From the NCBI GenBank assembly GCA_041946965.1, contig JBHGBM010000019.1, forward strand, positions 1 to 64,000: 64,000 bases of DNA. The letters run 5' to 3'. This document shows, one piece after another, positions 53,984 to 62,275 of the stretch; position 1 is the first letter of the stretch, and every line of letters begins with the position of its first letter. This DNA comes from JBHGBM01 sp041946965 (lineage in GTDB: Bacteria > Acidobacteriota > Terriglobia > Bryobacterales > Bryobacteraceae). The notes below the pieces were generated by a model, which ran no database searches, was not told where the DNA came from, and saw only the letters and a program-made list of their open reading frames with translations. A program made the translations under genes and the position numbers.

Positions 53984-55729
53984 CTATTTCGCCCCCGGCG
54001 CCAGGGGCGTCCGCACGTCCCGGATTCTGCTGCGCAGATCCTGACTGATGCGGCGGGACTGAAAATCCTTCCACGGCATGAAAGGGCCGTCAATACATGT
54101 GAGGGCGCCGGAAGGACTGGAGCACTTCCCGCAAATGCCCACCCCGCAACTGGTCATGTATTCGATTGCCCCGATCATGCGGTCCTCGGGCGCCATCTCC
54201 TTTTGGATCTCGAAACAGCGCCATACCATCTGTTCCGGACCACAATTGATGAAGGCGATCCGCTGCCTCTCGGCCTCCGGCAGTCCGTCCACAACCGTCC
54301 TCAACAACTCGGGAACGTACCCGTGGAACCCGGTGCTGCCGTCGTCGGTGGCCAGGTAAACAGGACCCAGGCGCTCGAACCGGTCGATATCGAAGAGGTG
54401 TGTGCGAGACCTTCCGCCCAGGAGGAATACTTGTCTGTTGTTGGGACCGAGCTTGTGGGCGATCTCCAGCAGGGAAGCTGTTCCGGTTCCGCCGCCCACG
54501 AAAATGAGCGTGCTGTTCTCGAAGGACGGCACGCCACATCCGTAGGGCCCTCTGAGAAGGAGATCGGAGCCCACCGGCAATTCGGCCAGACGCTTGGTGA
54601 ATTCGCCGGCGATTCGGACGACGATACTCTTCTCGGAGCAGGAAAAAACCGCAAAGGGTTTCTCGCCGGCTCCGGGAATGCAGAGAAAGAAAAATTTCCC
54701 CGCAAGGTCGCCATCGTCATACTCTTTCGGAAGGCTTTCGAGAATCAGTTTAAACAGGCATCCGTCCAGTTGCCGGCGTGCCTTGAGGCGCGTCTTCACG
54801 TAATCCATGCGGACGGCCGACTCGCACGAACGCGCGTAGACGGAGTTCTCTCTGCCTTGACAGACGTCGCGCTCGAGTTGGGCCATGTATTCCCGAAACT
54901 GTCTGCTGTCCAACCCGGTAAGAGCGCTGCCGACACCGAACAGATCCGCCCCGGCCAGCTTGTATTGGGTCACGTGCTCGGGCGATGCAATCCCTCCCAT
55001 CCCGATGATCACGGGTCCGGCCCCCACCGCCTTCCGCACCTGCTCGACGGCGCGGAGACCCAAAGGACGGATGCCGTCGCCGGACAAGCCGCCGAACTTG
55101 TTGTGCAGCACGGGATTCCGGCCCACTGACACCACCGCCGGGCCGATTGTGTTGGTGACCGTGATGCCGGTTGCGCCGGCGTCCATAGCCGCGCGCGCCG
55201 TCCCCTCGAGGTCCGCAAAAGTGGCTGAGAGTTTTACGAATACCGGCACATCCACCGCCTGAACCACCGCGGCCGTGATGCGCCGCAACAGTTCCATGTC
55301 CTGGCCCACTTGTGCTCCATAACCCTTGGCGTGGGGACAGGACATGTTGAGTTCGAAGCCATCCGCCAGCGTCTTCAGAATTTGAGCCGCTTCCACGAAA
55401 CTCCCGGCATCGGAACCGAAAATCGAGACCAGCAGAAACTTGTCTTTGGGAATTTCGATGCCGTCGAATTCCGCAAGGAATTGACGAGCCCCGGGATTGG
55501 CCAGCCCGACCGCGTTGATATAGCATCCCGGAGCATATCTTGCATAGATCGGCTCGCGATATCCCTGGCGCGGTTGCGCGCTGATGCTCTTGGTTGTGAC
55601 GATGCCGATGGAAGGCACTTCCAGGAAGCACTTCTGAATCGTCGCGGCATGAGTGCAGCGAATACCGGAGGGGATGACGAATCGGCCCTGAATTCTCTTG
55701 CGTCCGAGTTCGTAGGGACGGTCAAACAT
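53984..55729 (-). CDS. PyrD-PyrK-like fusion: dihydroorotate dehydrogenase domain plus FAD/2Fe-2S NAD reductase domain
   Basis: A 581-residue single chain. Residues about 1-300 form a class-1-like dihydroorotate dehydrogenase domain: GIVTTKSISAQPRQGY, active-site C131 in FELNMSCPHAKGYG and GMGGIASPEHVTQY near the FMN site. The Asn after SCP in class-1 enzymes is His here (SCPH), as in dihydropyrimidine dehydrogenase/PreA. Residues about 320-581 match PyrK: FAD region with KPFAVFSCS, NAD site FVGGGTGTASLLEIA and a 2Fe-2S cluster with C528, C533, C536 and C545 in CGVGICGKC. PyrD and PyrK are usually separate subunits. The exact substrate (dihydroorotate or another pyrimidine) is uncertain. Confidence 0.9.
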   Translation of the reverse strand: MFDRPYELGRKRIQGRFVIPSGIRCTHAATIQKCFLEVPSIGIVTTKSISAQPRQGYREPIYARYAPGCYINAVGLANPGARQFLAEFDGIEIPKDKFLLVSIFGSDAGSFVEAAQILKTLADGFELNMSCPHAKGYGAQVGQDMELLRRITAAVVQAVDVPVFVKLSATFADLEGTARAAMDAGATGITVTNTIGPAVVSVGRNPVLHNKFGGLSGDGIRPLGLRAVEQVRKAVGAGPVIIGMGGIASPEHVTQYKLAGADLFGVGSALTGLDSRQFREYMAQLERDVCQGRENSVYARSCESAVRMDYVKTRLKARRQLDGCLFKLILESLPKEYDDGDLAGKFFFLCIPGAGEKPFAVFSCSEKSIVVRIAGEFTKRLAELPVGSDLLLRGPYGCGVPSFENSTLIFVGGGTGTASLLEIAHKLGPNNRQVFLLGGRSRTHLFDIDRFERLGPVYLATDDGSTGFHGYVPELLRTVVDGLPEAERQRIAFINCGPEQMVWRCFEIQKEMAPEDRMIGAIEYMTSCGVGICGKCSSPSGALTCIDGPFMPWKDFQSRRISQDLRSRIRDVRTPLAPGAK

Positions 55730-55808
55730 GGTTCAGGACAGATGATAGCAGGAACCGGCGGCCCCGCGACTTGGCTGCCGTTTGCATTTATCTCCACGAC
55801 GCAGTGGT

Positions 55809-57104
55809 TCAGGCCGCGGGTCGTGAAACGTACTTGTCGCCGAACCTGTCCTGGTGCTCAGCCAGCCTTCGCTTGAGGTCTTCGAGTCTGGCGGCGTGAG
55901 CCGGTTTTTCCGCCAGGTTGTCGAGCTCCAGCGGGTCGCGGGCCAGGTCGAACAGTTGGTAGCGTTTCGCTTTCGGATACCAGATCAGCTTGTAGCGGCG
56001 GTCCCGTATCATTCGCTGGCAGTCCGTGTACGCGCCAAAGATATACTCGTGCGCCCGCGGCTGTTTCCGCCGCACCACGGGCGCGAAACTGGTTCCCTCC
56101 AGACCGGCCGGAATTTCAATGCCGGCCAACCCGCAGAGCGTGGGGAACAAATCGTGCACGTACACCAGCGCGTCGGACTCGCCGCGCGGGATGCCCGGCC
56201 CGGCGAAGATCAACGGCGCTTTGAATTCCTCGTACAGGTTCTGCTTGCCCATCAGACCGTGGCGCCCGCCCACCGCCAGGCCCTGGTCGCTGGTGAAAAC
56301 GAAGATGGTGTTTGAAAGACGCCCCGACCTTTCCAATTCGGCGAGAATCCGGCCTACATGGTAATCCAGGCAGGTAATCGCGGCGTAATAGTCCGCCAGG
56401 TGCCGGCGCATTACCTCGGGAGTGCGCGGAAACGGCGCCAGGTTCTCATCGCGGCGCGTGCCCGGATCGCCGTAGTCGAAGGGATGATCCGGCATGAAGT
56501 TTCCGGGCAGCCGGATCTTCGCCGGATCGTACATGTCCATGAAGCGCTTGGGAGCAACCCTCGGGTCGTGCGGCACCGGCGGCGCCAGGTAGGCGAAAAA
56601 GGGTTTCGCGGGATCGCAACCTCGAATGTATTCGATGGCGGCGTCCGCCAGGACCTCACTCGACTGCTCGCGGACTTCAACCTCCACGGGCGCGTAGACC
56701 GTCTTTTGGAAAGCCTCGCTGGCCGGAACGTATGTGTTGCTCTTCTTGCCGTTATGGTAAGTGAGATAGCCGGCCCGTTCGAACGCTTTGGGCAACAACG
56801 GCATGTTGCCCGGTGGATCTTTAGGGCCGGGGATTCGGAACAGCGACCTTCCGGTCATCAGCATGGTGCGGCTCGGCAGGCACATTGCGCTGACCATCCC
56901 GCCTTGCGAGTAGAAGTTCCGGAAGCTCATCCCGCGGCGCACCAGGGAGTCCAGGTTCGGCGTGTGAATCTCGTTGTTGCCGAGCGCGCGGATCGTGTCG
57001 AACCGCTGGTCGTCGGAATTGAACAGGACGACGTTCGGCCGCGTCATCGCCGGCAGTGACATGCCCGCCGCTACGCCCAGTACATCCCGCCGCGTGGGTA
57101 ACAT
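55809..57104 (-). CDS. type I sulfatase, Tat-exported
   Basis: A 431-residue sulfatase with leader MLPTRRDVLGVAAGMSLPA; the start at 57104 has GGAGGA six bases upstream, better than the longer frame. The formylglycine site is C75-L-P-S-R in AMCLPSRTMLMTG. D31/D32 bind the metal, with VFTSDQGLAVGGRHGLMGKQ in the core and FDLARDPLELDNLA at the end. This is a different subtype from the other two sulfatases in the window (Leu rather than Ala after the Cys), which suggests different sulfate positions or sugars. It lies 203 bases after the receptor gene and 79 before the fusion. Confidence 0.93.
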   Translation of the reverse strand: MLPTRRDVLGVAAGMSLPAMTRPNVVLFNSDDQRFDTIRALGNNEIHTPNLDSLVRRGMSFRNFYSQGGMVSAMCLPSRTMLMTGRSLFRIPGPKDPPGNMPLLPKAFERAGYLTYHNGKKSNTYVPASEAFQKTVYAPVEVEVREQSSEVLADAAIEYIRGCDPAKPFFAYLAPPVPHDPRVAPKRFMDMYDPAKIRLPGNFMPDHPFDYGDPGTRRDENLAPFPRTPEVMRRHLADYYAAITCLDYHVGRILAELERSGRLSNTIFVFTSDQGLAVGGRHGLMGKQNLYEEFKAPLIFAGPGIPRGESDALVYVHDLFPTLCGLAGIEIPAGLEGTSFAPVVRRKQPRAHEYIFGAYTDCQRMIRDRRYKLIWYPKAKRYQLFDLARDPLELDNLAEKPAHAARLEDLKRRLAEHQDRFGDKYVSRPAA

Positions 57105-57307
57105 CTCGTGTCCTCCAGAATGGAATTGCCGGTGCTTCAATCTATCAGAATGTGAACCTCCCGCGATGCTGCATGACCACTACCTGCCACTGACGGTTCG
57201 CGATCTTCGCCGCGCGGAGTACGCTCCCGCGCGCGGGTTCGGCGGCGCAAGCCGGCGGCTTCGCGCACGTATGCCCCGCGCACGCCGTCGCAGACCCGGC
57301 CCGGCGC

Positions 57308-60300
57308 TTACCAGGCGAGCCGCAGGCTCAATTGAATTTCCCGCGCGGTGGCGCTCGCCAGCGTGCTGTTAATCTTTCCGAAATTGCCGTCGCCGCGGGC
57401 CTGGCCCGGGGCTCCGAACGCCGGCATGTTCGGCAGATTGACCACGTCCGCCCGGAAGGTCAGCCCGAAGCTCTCCGTCAGCCGGAACAGCTTGTGGATC
57501 GAAACGTCCACGCCGAAGAATCCCGGGCCGGGGCCGAGCGTGCGGGCGGCGTTGCCGAGAACCCCGTCTCCCGGCGCCTGGAACGCCGCGGTATCGAAGA
57601 ACTGCCGGATCATCTCATCGCGCGTCCGGCCGCCCGGCAGGTTGGGGTCGCGCAGCAGGTTGGGCCGCTGCGATTCCGAAAACGCGTTCAGCCGGTTGGT
57701 GTTCTCGGTGACGCCGTAGGGCGGCCCCGTGCGGGCTTCGAGGATCCCGCCGACGGTCCAGCCGCCGATCACGTGATCGAGGACTGCGTTGCCGGGGCTG
57801 AAGCGCCGGCCTTTGCCCACCGGCAACTCGTAAAGCGAGCTGTACGCGACGCGGTGCCGGATGTCGCTGCCGGACATGGCCTTATCCAAACCGCGCGCGT
57901 CCATGTGCTGGTAGCCGTTGCCGTTGCCGCCCCCAAGCTCGGAACTGGCTTCCACGTCGTCGAGGAACTTCGCCCAGGTGTAGTTCCCCAGCATGTTCAG
58001 CCCGTGGGAGAAGCGCTTCTCGACCTTCACATTGAGTGAGTGATAGGTGGAGTTGCCCCACGAGGGCGAGATGCTGGTCACGTTGCCGAACTGCGGGAAG
58101 CGCCGCTTGGTCTGGTCCTGAACCGCCGGACCGCGCCCGTTTACCAGCGGAATCTGGTTGATGTTCGTGTCGGGGCTGCCCAGCTTGTGTCCCACGTTGG
58201 CGATGTAGGCGTTCTCCCACAGAATGTTGCCGGGCAGTTCCTTCTGGATGGTGAAGTTCCACTGTTGCGAGTAGCCATTCACGTGGTCGCGCGCGATGAA
58301 GTCCGGCGCGGTCGTGACCTTGGCGCCTACCGGCACCGCTCCGTATTCCGGACCCAGCTTGTCGCGCGATATGGCGGGCATGCCGGTGCGGAACAGGAAC
58401 GCGGGCGTGTAACCGCCGTCCGGAGAAGTGAAGGAACCGTTGAGCGAGAACCCCAGCGCCTGCGTGTTATTGACCGAGCTGTAGTAGGAGCCGTTATAGA
58501 AAATGCCGTAGCCGCCGCGCAGCACCAGTCCTTTACGCGCCGTGTAGGCAAAACCGAAGCGCGGGCCCCAGTTGTTGGCGTCGAACTCGTGCGAGTACTT
58601 GTCCTCGCCGTTCACGCCCGCAAACGTCACTACGCCCGGCGTGCGCGAAACGGGGTTGATGGCGAATGCGTCGAAGCCGCTTTGGCGGTTCTTGGCCTCC
58701 CACCGCGGAAAGTCGATCTCCCAGCGCAGGCCGAGGTTCAGGGTCAGCTTGGGGGTGACTTTCCAATCGTCCTGAATGTAGAGTCCGAAGTAGTTGGAAC
58801 GCGAATTCAGCACGTCGGTCTTCACGAGCGTGCCCGAGTTTACCCACCCCAACAGCAGCGAGGCCAGGCCGTTGTTGGTGGCGCGGTCGCTGAAGCTGAA
58901 GTAGCCGCCGCCGGAGGAGTCCTGCGTCTCGACGTTGGACGAACGCCGGACATCGATGCCGGTCTTGATGGAATGGTTGTTCTTGACCCAGAAGAGTCCG
59001 TCGCCGAACTGGTGCGTCTGGATGGGGTTCTGCACGCGCTGCACGGTGCTCTGCCCCAGTGTGCTCAGGCCGGTGACGCCGATGCGCGCCATATCCTCCC
59101 CCGACACTCCGGGCAGGTTCAGCTTGCCGTTGAAACCGGACCTCGCGCCGTAGCCGCGGTTCACGTATTTGCGGTTGTAAAGCATGTACCGGAACTCGTT
59201 GATCACGGTGGGCCGCAGGTTGTGGTTCCAGCTCACCAGGAAGTTCCGGTTCTCGTTCTCGCGATAGAACGCCCGGTCGTCGGCGATGGCGTTGGGGATG
59301 GCTGCGGCGACTTCCTCGGGAGCGTGCATGATGGTGACGCGCCCGAACAGGCGGTCCGCCTCGCGGATCTGGTGGTCTATGCGTGTGGTGTAGAAGTCCT
59401 GGAGGAGCGGGTCGGACGTGTTGGCCCGATAGTTGGACGAGGGCGCCTTGGTTGGGTCGTTGCCCGGCTGGTTTGGCGCGGGGTACAGCGCCGCGAACGC
59501 TTTGCCCATAGGATCGATGCGGCTGGCCGGGATGACGTTATTGGGGAACGGCTGCGCCGCGGTGGAGCCCACGCGCGTGGCCGGATCGAGCACCTTGATG
59601 TCCTTGCGCGCCGAGAAATCGCCGGCCACTTCCGCCGGCTGCGGCACCGTCTTGGCCACCGTCACGCCCGTGCGGCGGCGCCCGCCTTCGTAATTAAAGA
59701 AGAAGAAGGTCTTGTTCTTCCGGATCGGTCCGCCGAGCGAGCCGCCGAAGATGTTGTACCGCAGCGGCGCCTTGCCCGCGGAGAAGAACGTGCGCGCATT
59801 GAGCTTGTCGTTGCGCAGCCATTCGTACGCCGCCCCGTGCAGATCGTTGGTGCCCCCGCGGGTGGTCATCACGATGAACCCGCTGCCCGATCGGCCGTAC
59901 TCGGCCGGGTAATTGTTGGCCAGGACCTTGAATTCCTGGAGCGATTCGTTGGGCGGGTTCAGGGAAAGCTGCGGGCTCCCGTTCGACTGGTTCTGCGCCA
60001 CGCCGCCGTCCAGCGTCCACATCTGGTTGTAAGAGCGTCCGCCCGCCAGGGAAAACTTGGGGATCGACTGCCCGCCGTCCTCGCCCGTGAACGTGATGTT
60101 TCCCATCAGGCGGACCAGCGCGCCCACCCGCCGGCTCTCGATGGGCATGTCGAGAATCATCTTGTTCTCGACCAGTTGGCCGAGAGCGCCGGTCTCGGAC
60201 TCGAGCAACGGGGACGCGGCGGTCACGTTGATCACGTCGCTGATCTGGCCCACGTTGAGCACCACGTCCACCGTGCTGGTCGTGGAGGTCTCCAGCACAA

Positions 60301-60568
60301 TGCCGGCCCGCACGAACTTCTTGAAGCCGCTTTGCTCGCAGGTCAGCTCATACTGCCCCGGATTCAGGAAGGAAATGGAATAGACTCCGCTCTGGTTTGT
60401 CTGGGCCGTAACCGCCTGGCCCGTCGCGACGTTGCGTATCACCACCTCGACACCCGGCACCACCGCCCCGGAACTGTCCGTGACCGTTCCGGTAACGCGC
60501 GACTGGGCCCAACCCGTGCCGCACACCGCCAGCAAGAAAAAGAACGATAGCAGCCAACGTTTCCGCAT
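57308..60568 (-). CDS. Oar-like TonB-dependent receptor
   Basis: A 1086-residue receptor with leader MRKRWLLSFFFLLAVCGTGW, carboxypeptidase-regulatory domain (TGTVTDSSGAVVPGVEVVIR), a plug in which the usual LPLNGRN reads MPIESRRVGALVRL, and a barrel ending LSLRLAW. GGAGGA lies about four bases before the ATG. It precedes the sulfatase and the fusion on the same strand and probably serves the same uptake locus. A 12-base palindrome CCCGCGCGCGGG lies downstream at 57226-57237. Confidence 0.92.
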   Translation of the reverse strand: MRKRWLLSFFFLLAVCGTGWAQSRVTGTVTDSSGAVVPGVEVVIRNVATGQAVTAQTNQSGVYSISFLNPGQYELTCEQSGFKKFVRAGIVLETSTTSTVDVVLNVGQISDVINVTAASPLLESETGALGQLVENKMILDMPIESRRVGALVRLMGNITFTGEDGGQSIPKFSLAGGRSYNQMWTLDGGVAQNQSNGSPQLSLNPPNESLQEFKVLANNYPAEYGRSGSGFIVMTTRGGTNDLHGAAYEWLRNDKLNARTFFSAGKAPLRYNIFGGSLGGPIRKNKTFFFFNYEGGRRRTGVTVAKTVPQPAEVAGDFSARKDIKVLDPATRVGSTAAQPFPNNVIPASRIDPMGKAFAALYPAPNQPGNDPTKAPSSNYRANTSDPLLQDFYTTRIDHQIREADRLFGRVTIMHAPEEVAAAIPNAIADDRAFYRENENRNFLVSWNHNLRPTVINEFRYMLYNRKYVNRGYGARSGFNGKLNLPGVSGEDMARIGVTGLSTLGQSTVQRVQNPIQTHQFGDGLFWVKNNHSIKTGIDVRRSSNVETQDSSGGGYFSFSDRATNNGLASLLLGWVNSGTLVKTDVLNSRSNYFGLYIQDDWKVTPKLTLNLGLRWEIDFPRWEAKNRQSGFDAFAINPVSRTPGVVTFAGVNGEDKYSHEFDANNWGPRFGFAYTARKGLVLRGGYGIFYNGSYYSSVNNTQALGFSLNGSFTSPDGGYTPAFLFRTGMPAISRDKLGPEYGAVPVGAKVTTAPDFIARDHVNGYSQQWNFTIQKELPGNILWENAYIANVGHKLGSPDTNINQIPLVNGRGPAVQDQTKRRFPQFGNVTSISPSWGNSTYHSLNVKVEKRFSHGLNMLGNYTWAKFLDDVEASSELGGGNGNGYQHMDARGLDKAMSGSDIRHRVAYSSLYELPVGKGRRFSPGNAVLDHVIGGWTVGGILEARTGPPYGVTENTNRLNAFSESQRPNLLRDPNLPGGRTRDEMIRQFFDTAAFQAPGDGVLGNAARTLGPGPGFFGVDVSIHKLFRLTESFGLTFRADVVNLPNMPAFGAPGQARGDGNFGKINSTLASATAREIQLSLRLAW

Positions 60569-60736
60569 GCATTCCTCCGCGATTTCCCACCCAGGGATCC
60601 GCTAAACGTTTATTGAAAACTGCCTTCGATTGTACATCAGACCTGCGCGGCGGTGGAGCGCGCAACCTGCCGTACGAGGTGAGGTGAGGCGGCCCGGTCT
60701 CCACCCGGCCAACCGGGCCGCGTCCGATTCAATCGC

Positions 60737-62026
60737 CTAGTCGCCCAGGCTGTGGACCTTCCGTACGGACTTATCCTTGCCCGGGCCGTGGCAGGAGTTG
60801 CACCGCTCCCGGACCACTCCGAGATCGAGCGCCGCCTGTGAGGTGGTGAAAGACGCTCCACCGGTGCGGACCATGTGAGAGATCACCTCGCGTTCGTCGT
60901 GGCAGGACGAGCATGCCGCTGCGGTCGGGCTGATCCTCACGTCGTCGGCTGGATCCGTGTTGATAGTGAACGTGCCGTTCGGCAGTCTGGCGTTCTTCTC
61001 GCTTTGCGTGTTCATCGTGGAGGCTAGAACGTTCGGACCGAGCGGTGGGCCGCTCGGCTGCAACTCATAGGTCCCCCGGCGGCCGTCGTCAAGGTGGCAG
61101 TTGACGCATCTCTTCAGGTCCGCGGGATACGGGGTCAGGGTGCTGGCGTTAAAGATCGAGCCGTTGAAGCCGATAACCACCAGGGGGTTCTTGCGGAAGC
61201 GCTTCGAGCTCGCATGAATTCCGTGGACCAGGCGCTTGAAATCGAGGCTTTGCTCAGGATACGTATAGCTGCCGACTACGGTCACCGGGTTGGTATCGGT
61301 CACGGGATTGGTGATCAGACCGCGGTACGGAATGTCCGTGTTGTTGGGGTTGTGACACACCACGCAAACCTGCGGTTCGTCGCTCCGGTTGTTGCCGTGT
61401 ACCACCAACCGGGGCGCCTTGCCCGTGCCGTCGGTGCGGTGGCAGCCCATGCATTTGGCGGCAGTCACCACCTGGCGGCGCGGCGTGACGGCGGCGTCGG
61501 TGATGGTGAAATACCCATACACGCTCCTGACCGGAACCCTCACCGTCCAGGCGCCGGTGGCATCCTTTCCCGCCGGGTGACCCTCGATCACCAACTGGCC
61601 GCTCCCGGTGGCCGTCACGGGGATGGCCAAAGGCGAAGTGGCACGGTAACTGCCGTCGCCAACGGCCACCACGTTCGCGGCCAGCGCATTCACCGGGATG
61701 GGCATGGCCGCCCCCCGGCCGTTGGGAACCGTGTTGCTGAGGCTATTGAGGTTGTTGATCTCCTTCGTGTTCCAGGCAATCTGCAAAAACAGCCGGCTGG
61801 CCCCATTCCCCGTCGAAGTCCACGCCGGGTCGGTGCGGATGTCCGCGGGCTTGCCGCTGGAATTGTCGATCACCGAAAACGTGACCACCGGGAAGTTGCC
61901 CGGAGCCGTGTTCGTGATGCTGATGATTCTGTAAGTGTAGGGGTCGGCTGCCTGAATAGGCGCCAGAGCGGCCATCCCCAGCAGGACCGGAAGACAGACT
62001 CCGAGCTTCAAAGAACCGAAACGCAT
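60737..62026 (-). CDS. pentaheme OmcA/MtrC-like c-type cytochrome
   Basis: A 429-residue secreted cytochrome. From the start at 62026, with GGAGGGG just upstream, the leader MRFGSLKLGVCLPVLLGMAA has no lipobox. Five CxxCH heme motifs begin at C192 (CMGCH), C221 (CVVCH), C307 (CVNCH), C372 (CSSCH) and C409 (CNSCH). The N-terminal beta-rich half (about 28-180, with WTSTGNGASRLFLQIAW) and the LDFKRLVHGIHAS segment are typical of OmcA/MtrC decaheme proteins, which have ten hemes; this one has five. It likely passes electrons through the periplasm or outer surface. The chosen start excludes a non-leader-like 82-residue extension. Confidence 0.88.
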   Translation of the reverse strand: MRFGSLKLGVCLPVLLGMAALAPIQAADPYTYRIISITNTAPGNFPVVTFSVIDNSSGKPADIRTDPAWTSTGNGASRLFLQIAWNTKEINNLNSLSNTVPNGRGAAMPIPVNALAANVVAVGDGSYRATSPLAIPVTATGSGQLVIEGHPAGKDATGAWTVRVPVRSVYGYFTITDAAVTPRRQVVTAAKCMGCHRTDGTGKAPRLVVHGNNRSDEPQVCVVCHNPNNTDIPYRGLITNPVTDTNPVTVVGSYTYPEQSLDFKRLVHGIHASSKRFRKNPLVVIGFNGSIFNASTLTPYPADLKRCVNCHLDDGRRGTYELQPSGPPLGPNVLASTMNTQSEKNARLPNGTFTINTDPADDVRISPTAAACSSCHDEREVISHMVRTGGASFTTSQAALDLGVVRERCNSCHGPGKDKSVRKVHSLGD

Positions 62027-62092
62027 AATCCCCTCCGTTTTTGTCGCCCGCGAAAATCCCCTCAACGCGGACGCGCTTAGTTGCTGTTTCCG

Positions 62093-62098
62093 ATCATA
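62093..62098 (-). promoter_or_regulatory. extended -10 element for the cytochrome gene
   Basis: On the minus strand TGTTATGAT contains a TG-N-TATGAT extended -10 about 66 bases before the ATG at 62026. No good -35 hexamer is visible, which is usual for extended -10 promoters. It would give a leader of about 60 bases that contains the ribosome site. Confidence 0.42.
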
Positions 62099-62275
62099 AC
62101 AGACCGGGACCTGGCACGCCGGATAACACCGTCCTGCCGCAAACAAATGTGAACGGCGGTACAGAGCAATCCGGATGCCGGGCGGGCATTCTCCTAAGCG
62201 CTTTAGCTTCAATAAGACCGATTGTGCTACCCGGTACGATTTACACAGACTGTAGTGAATATTTACATACAACCG

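Noticed and set aside
57226..57237. Palindrome CCCGCGCGCGGG downstream of the receptor
   Set aside because: Twelve-base GC palindromes are expected by chance at this composition; no T-run follows.
58040..60550. 836-codon plus-strand frame
   Set aside because: Antisense to the receptor at 57308-60568; composition is that of a reverse-frame shadow.
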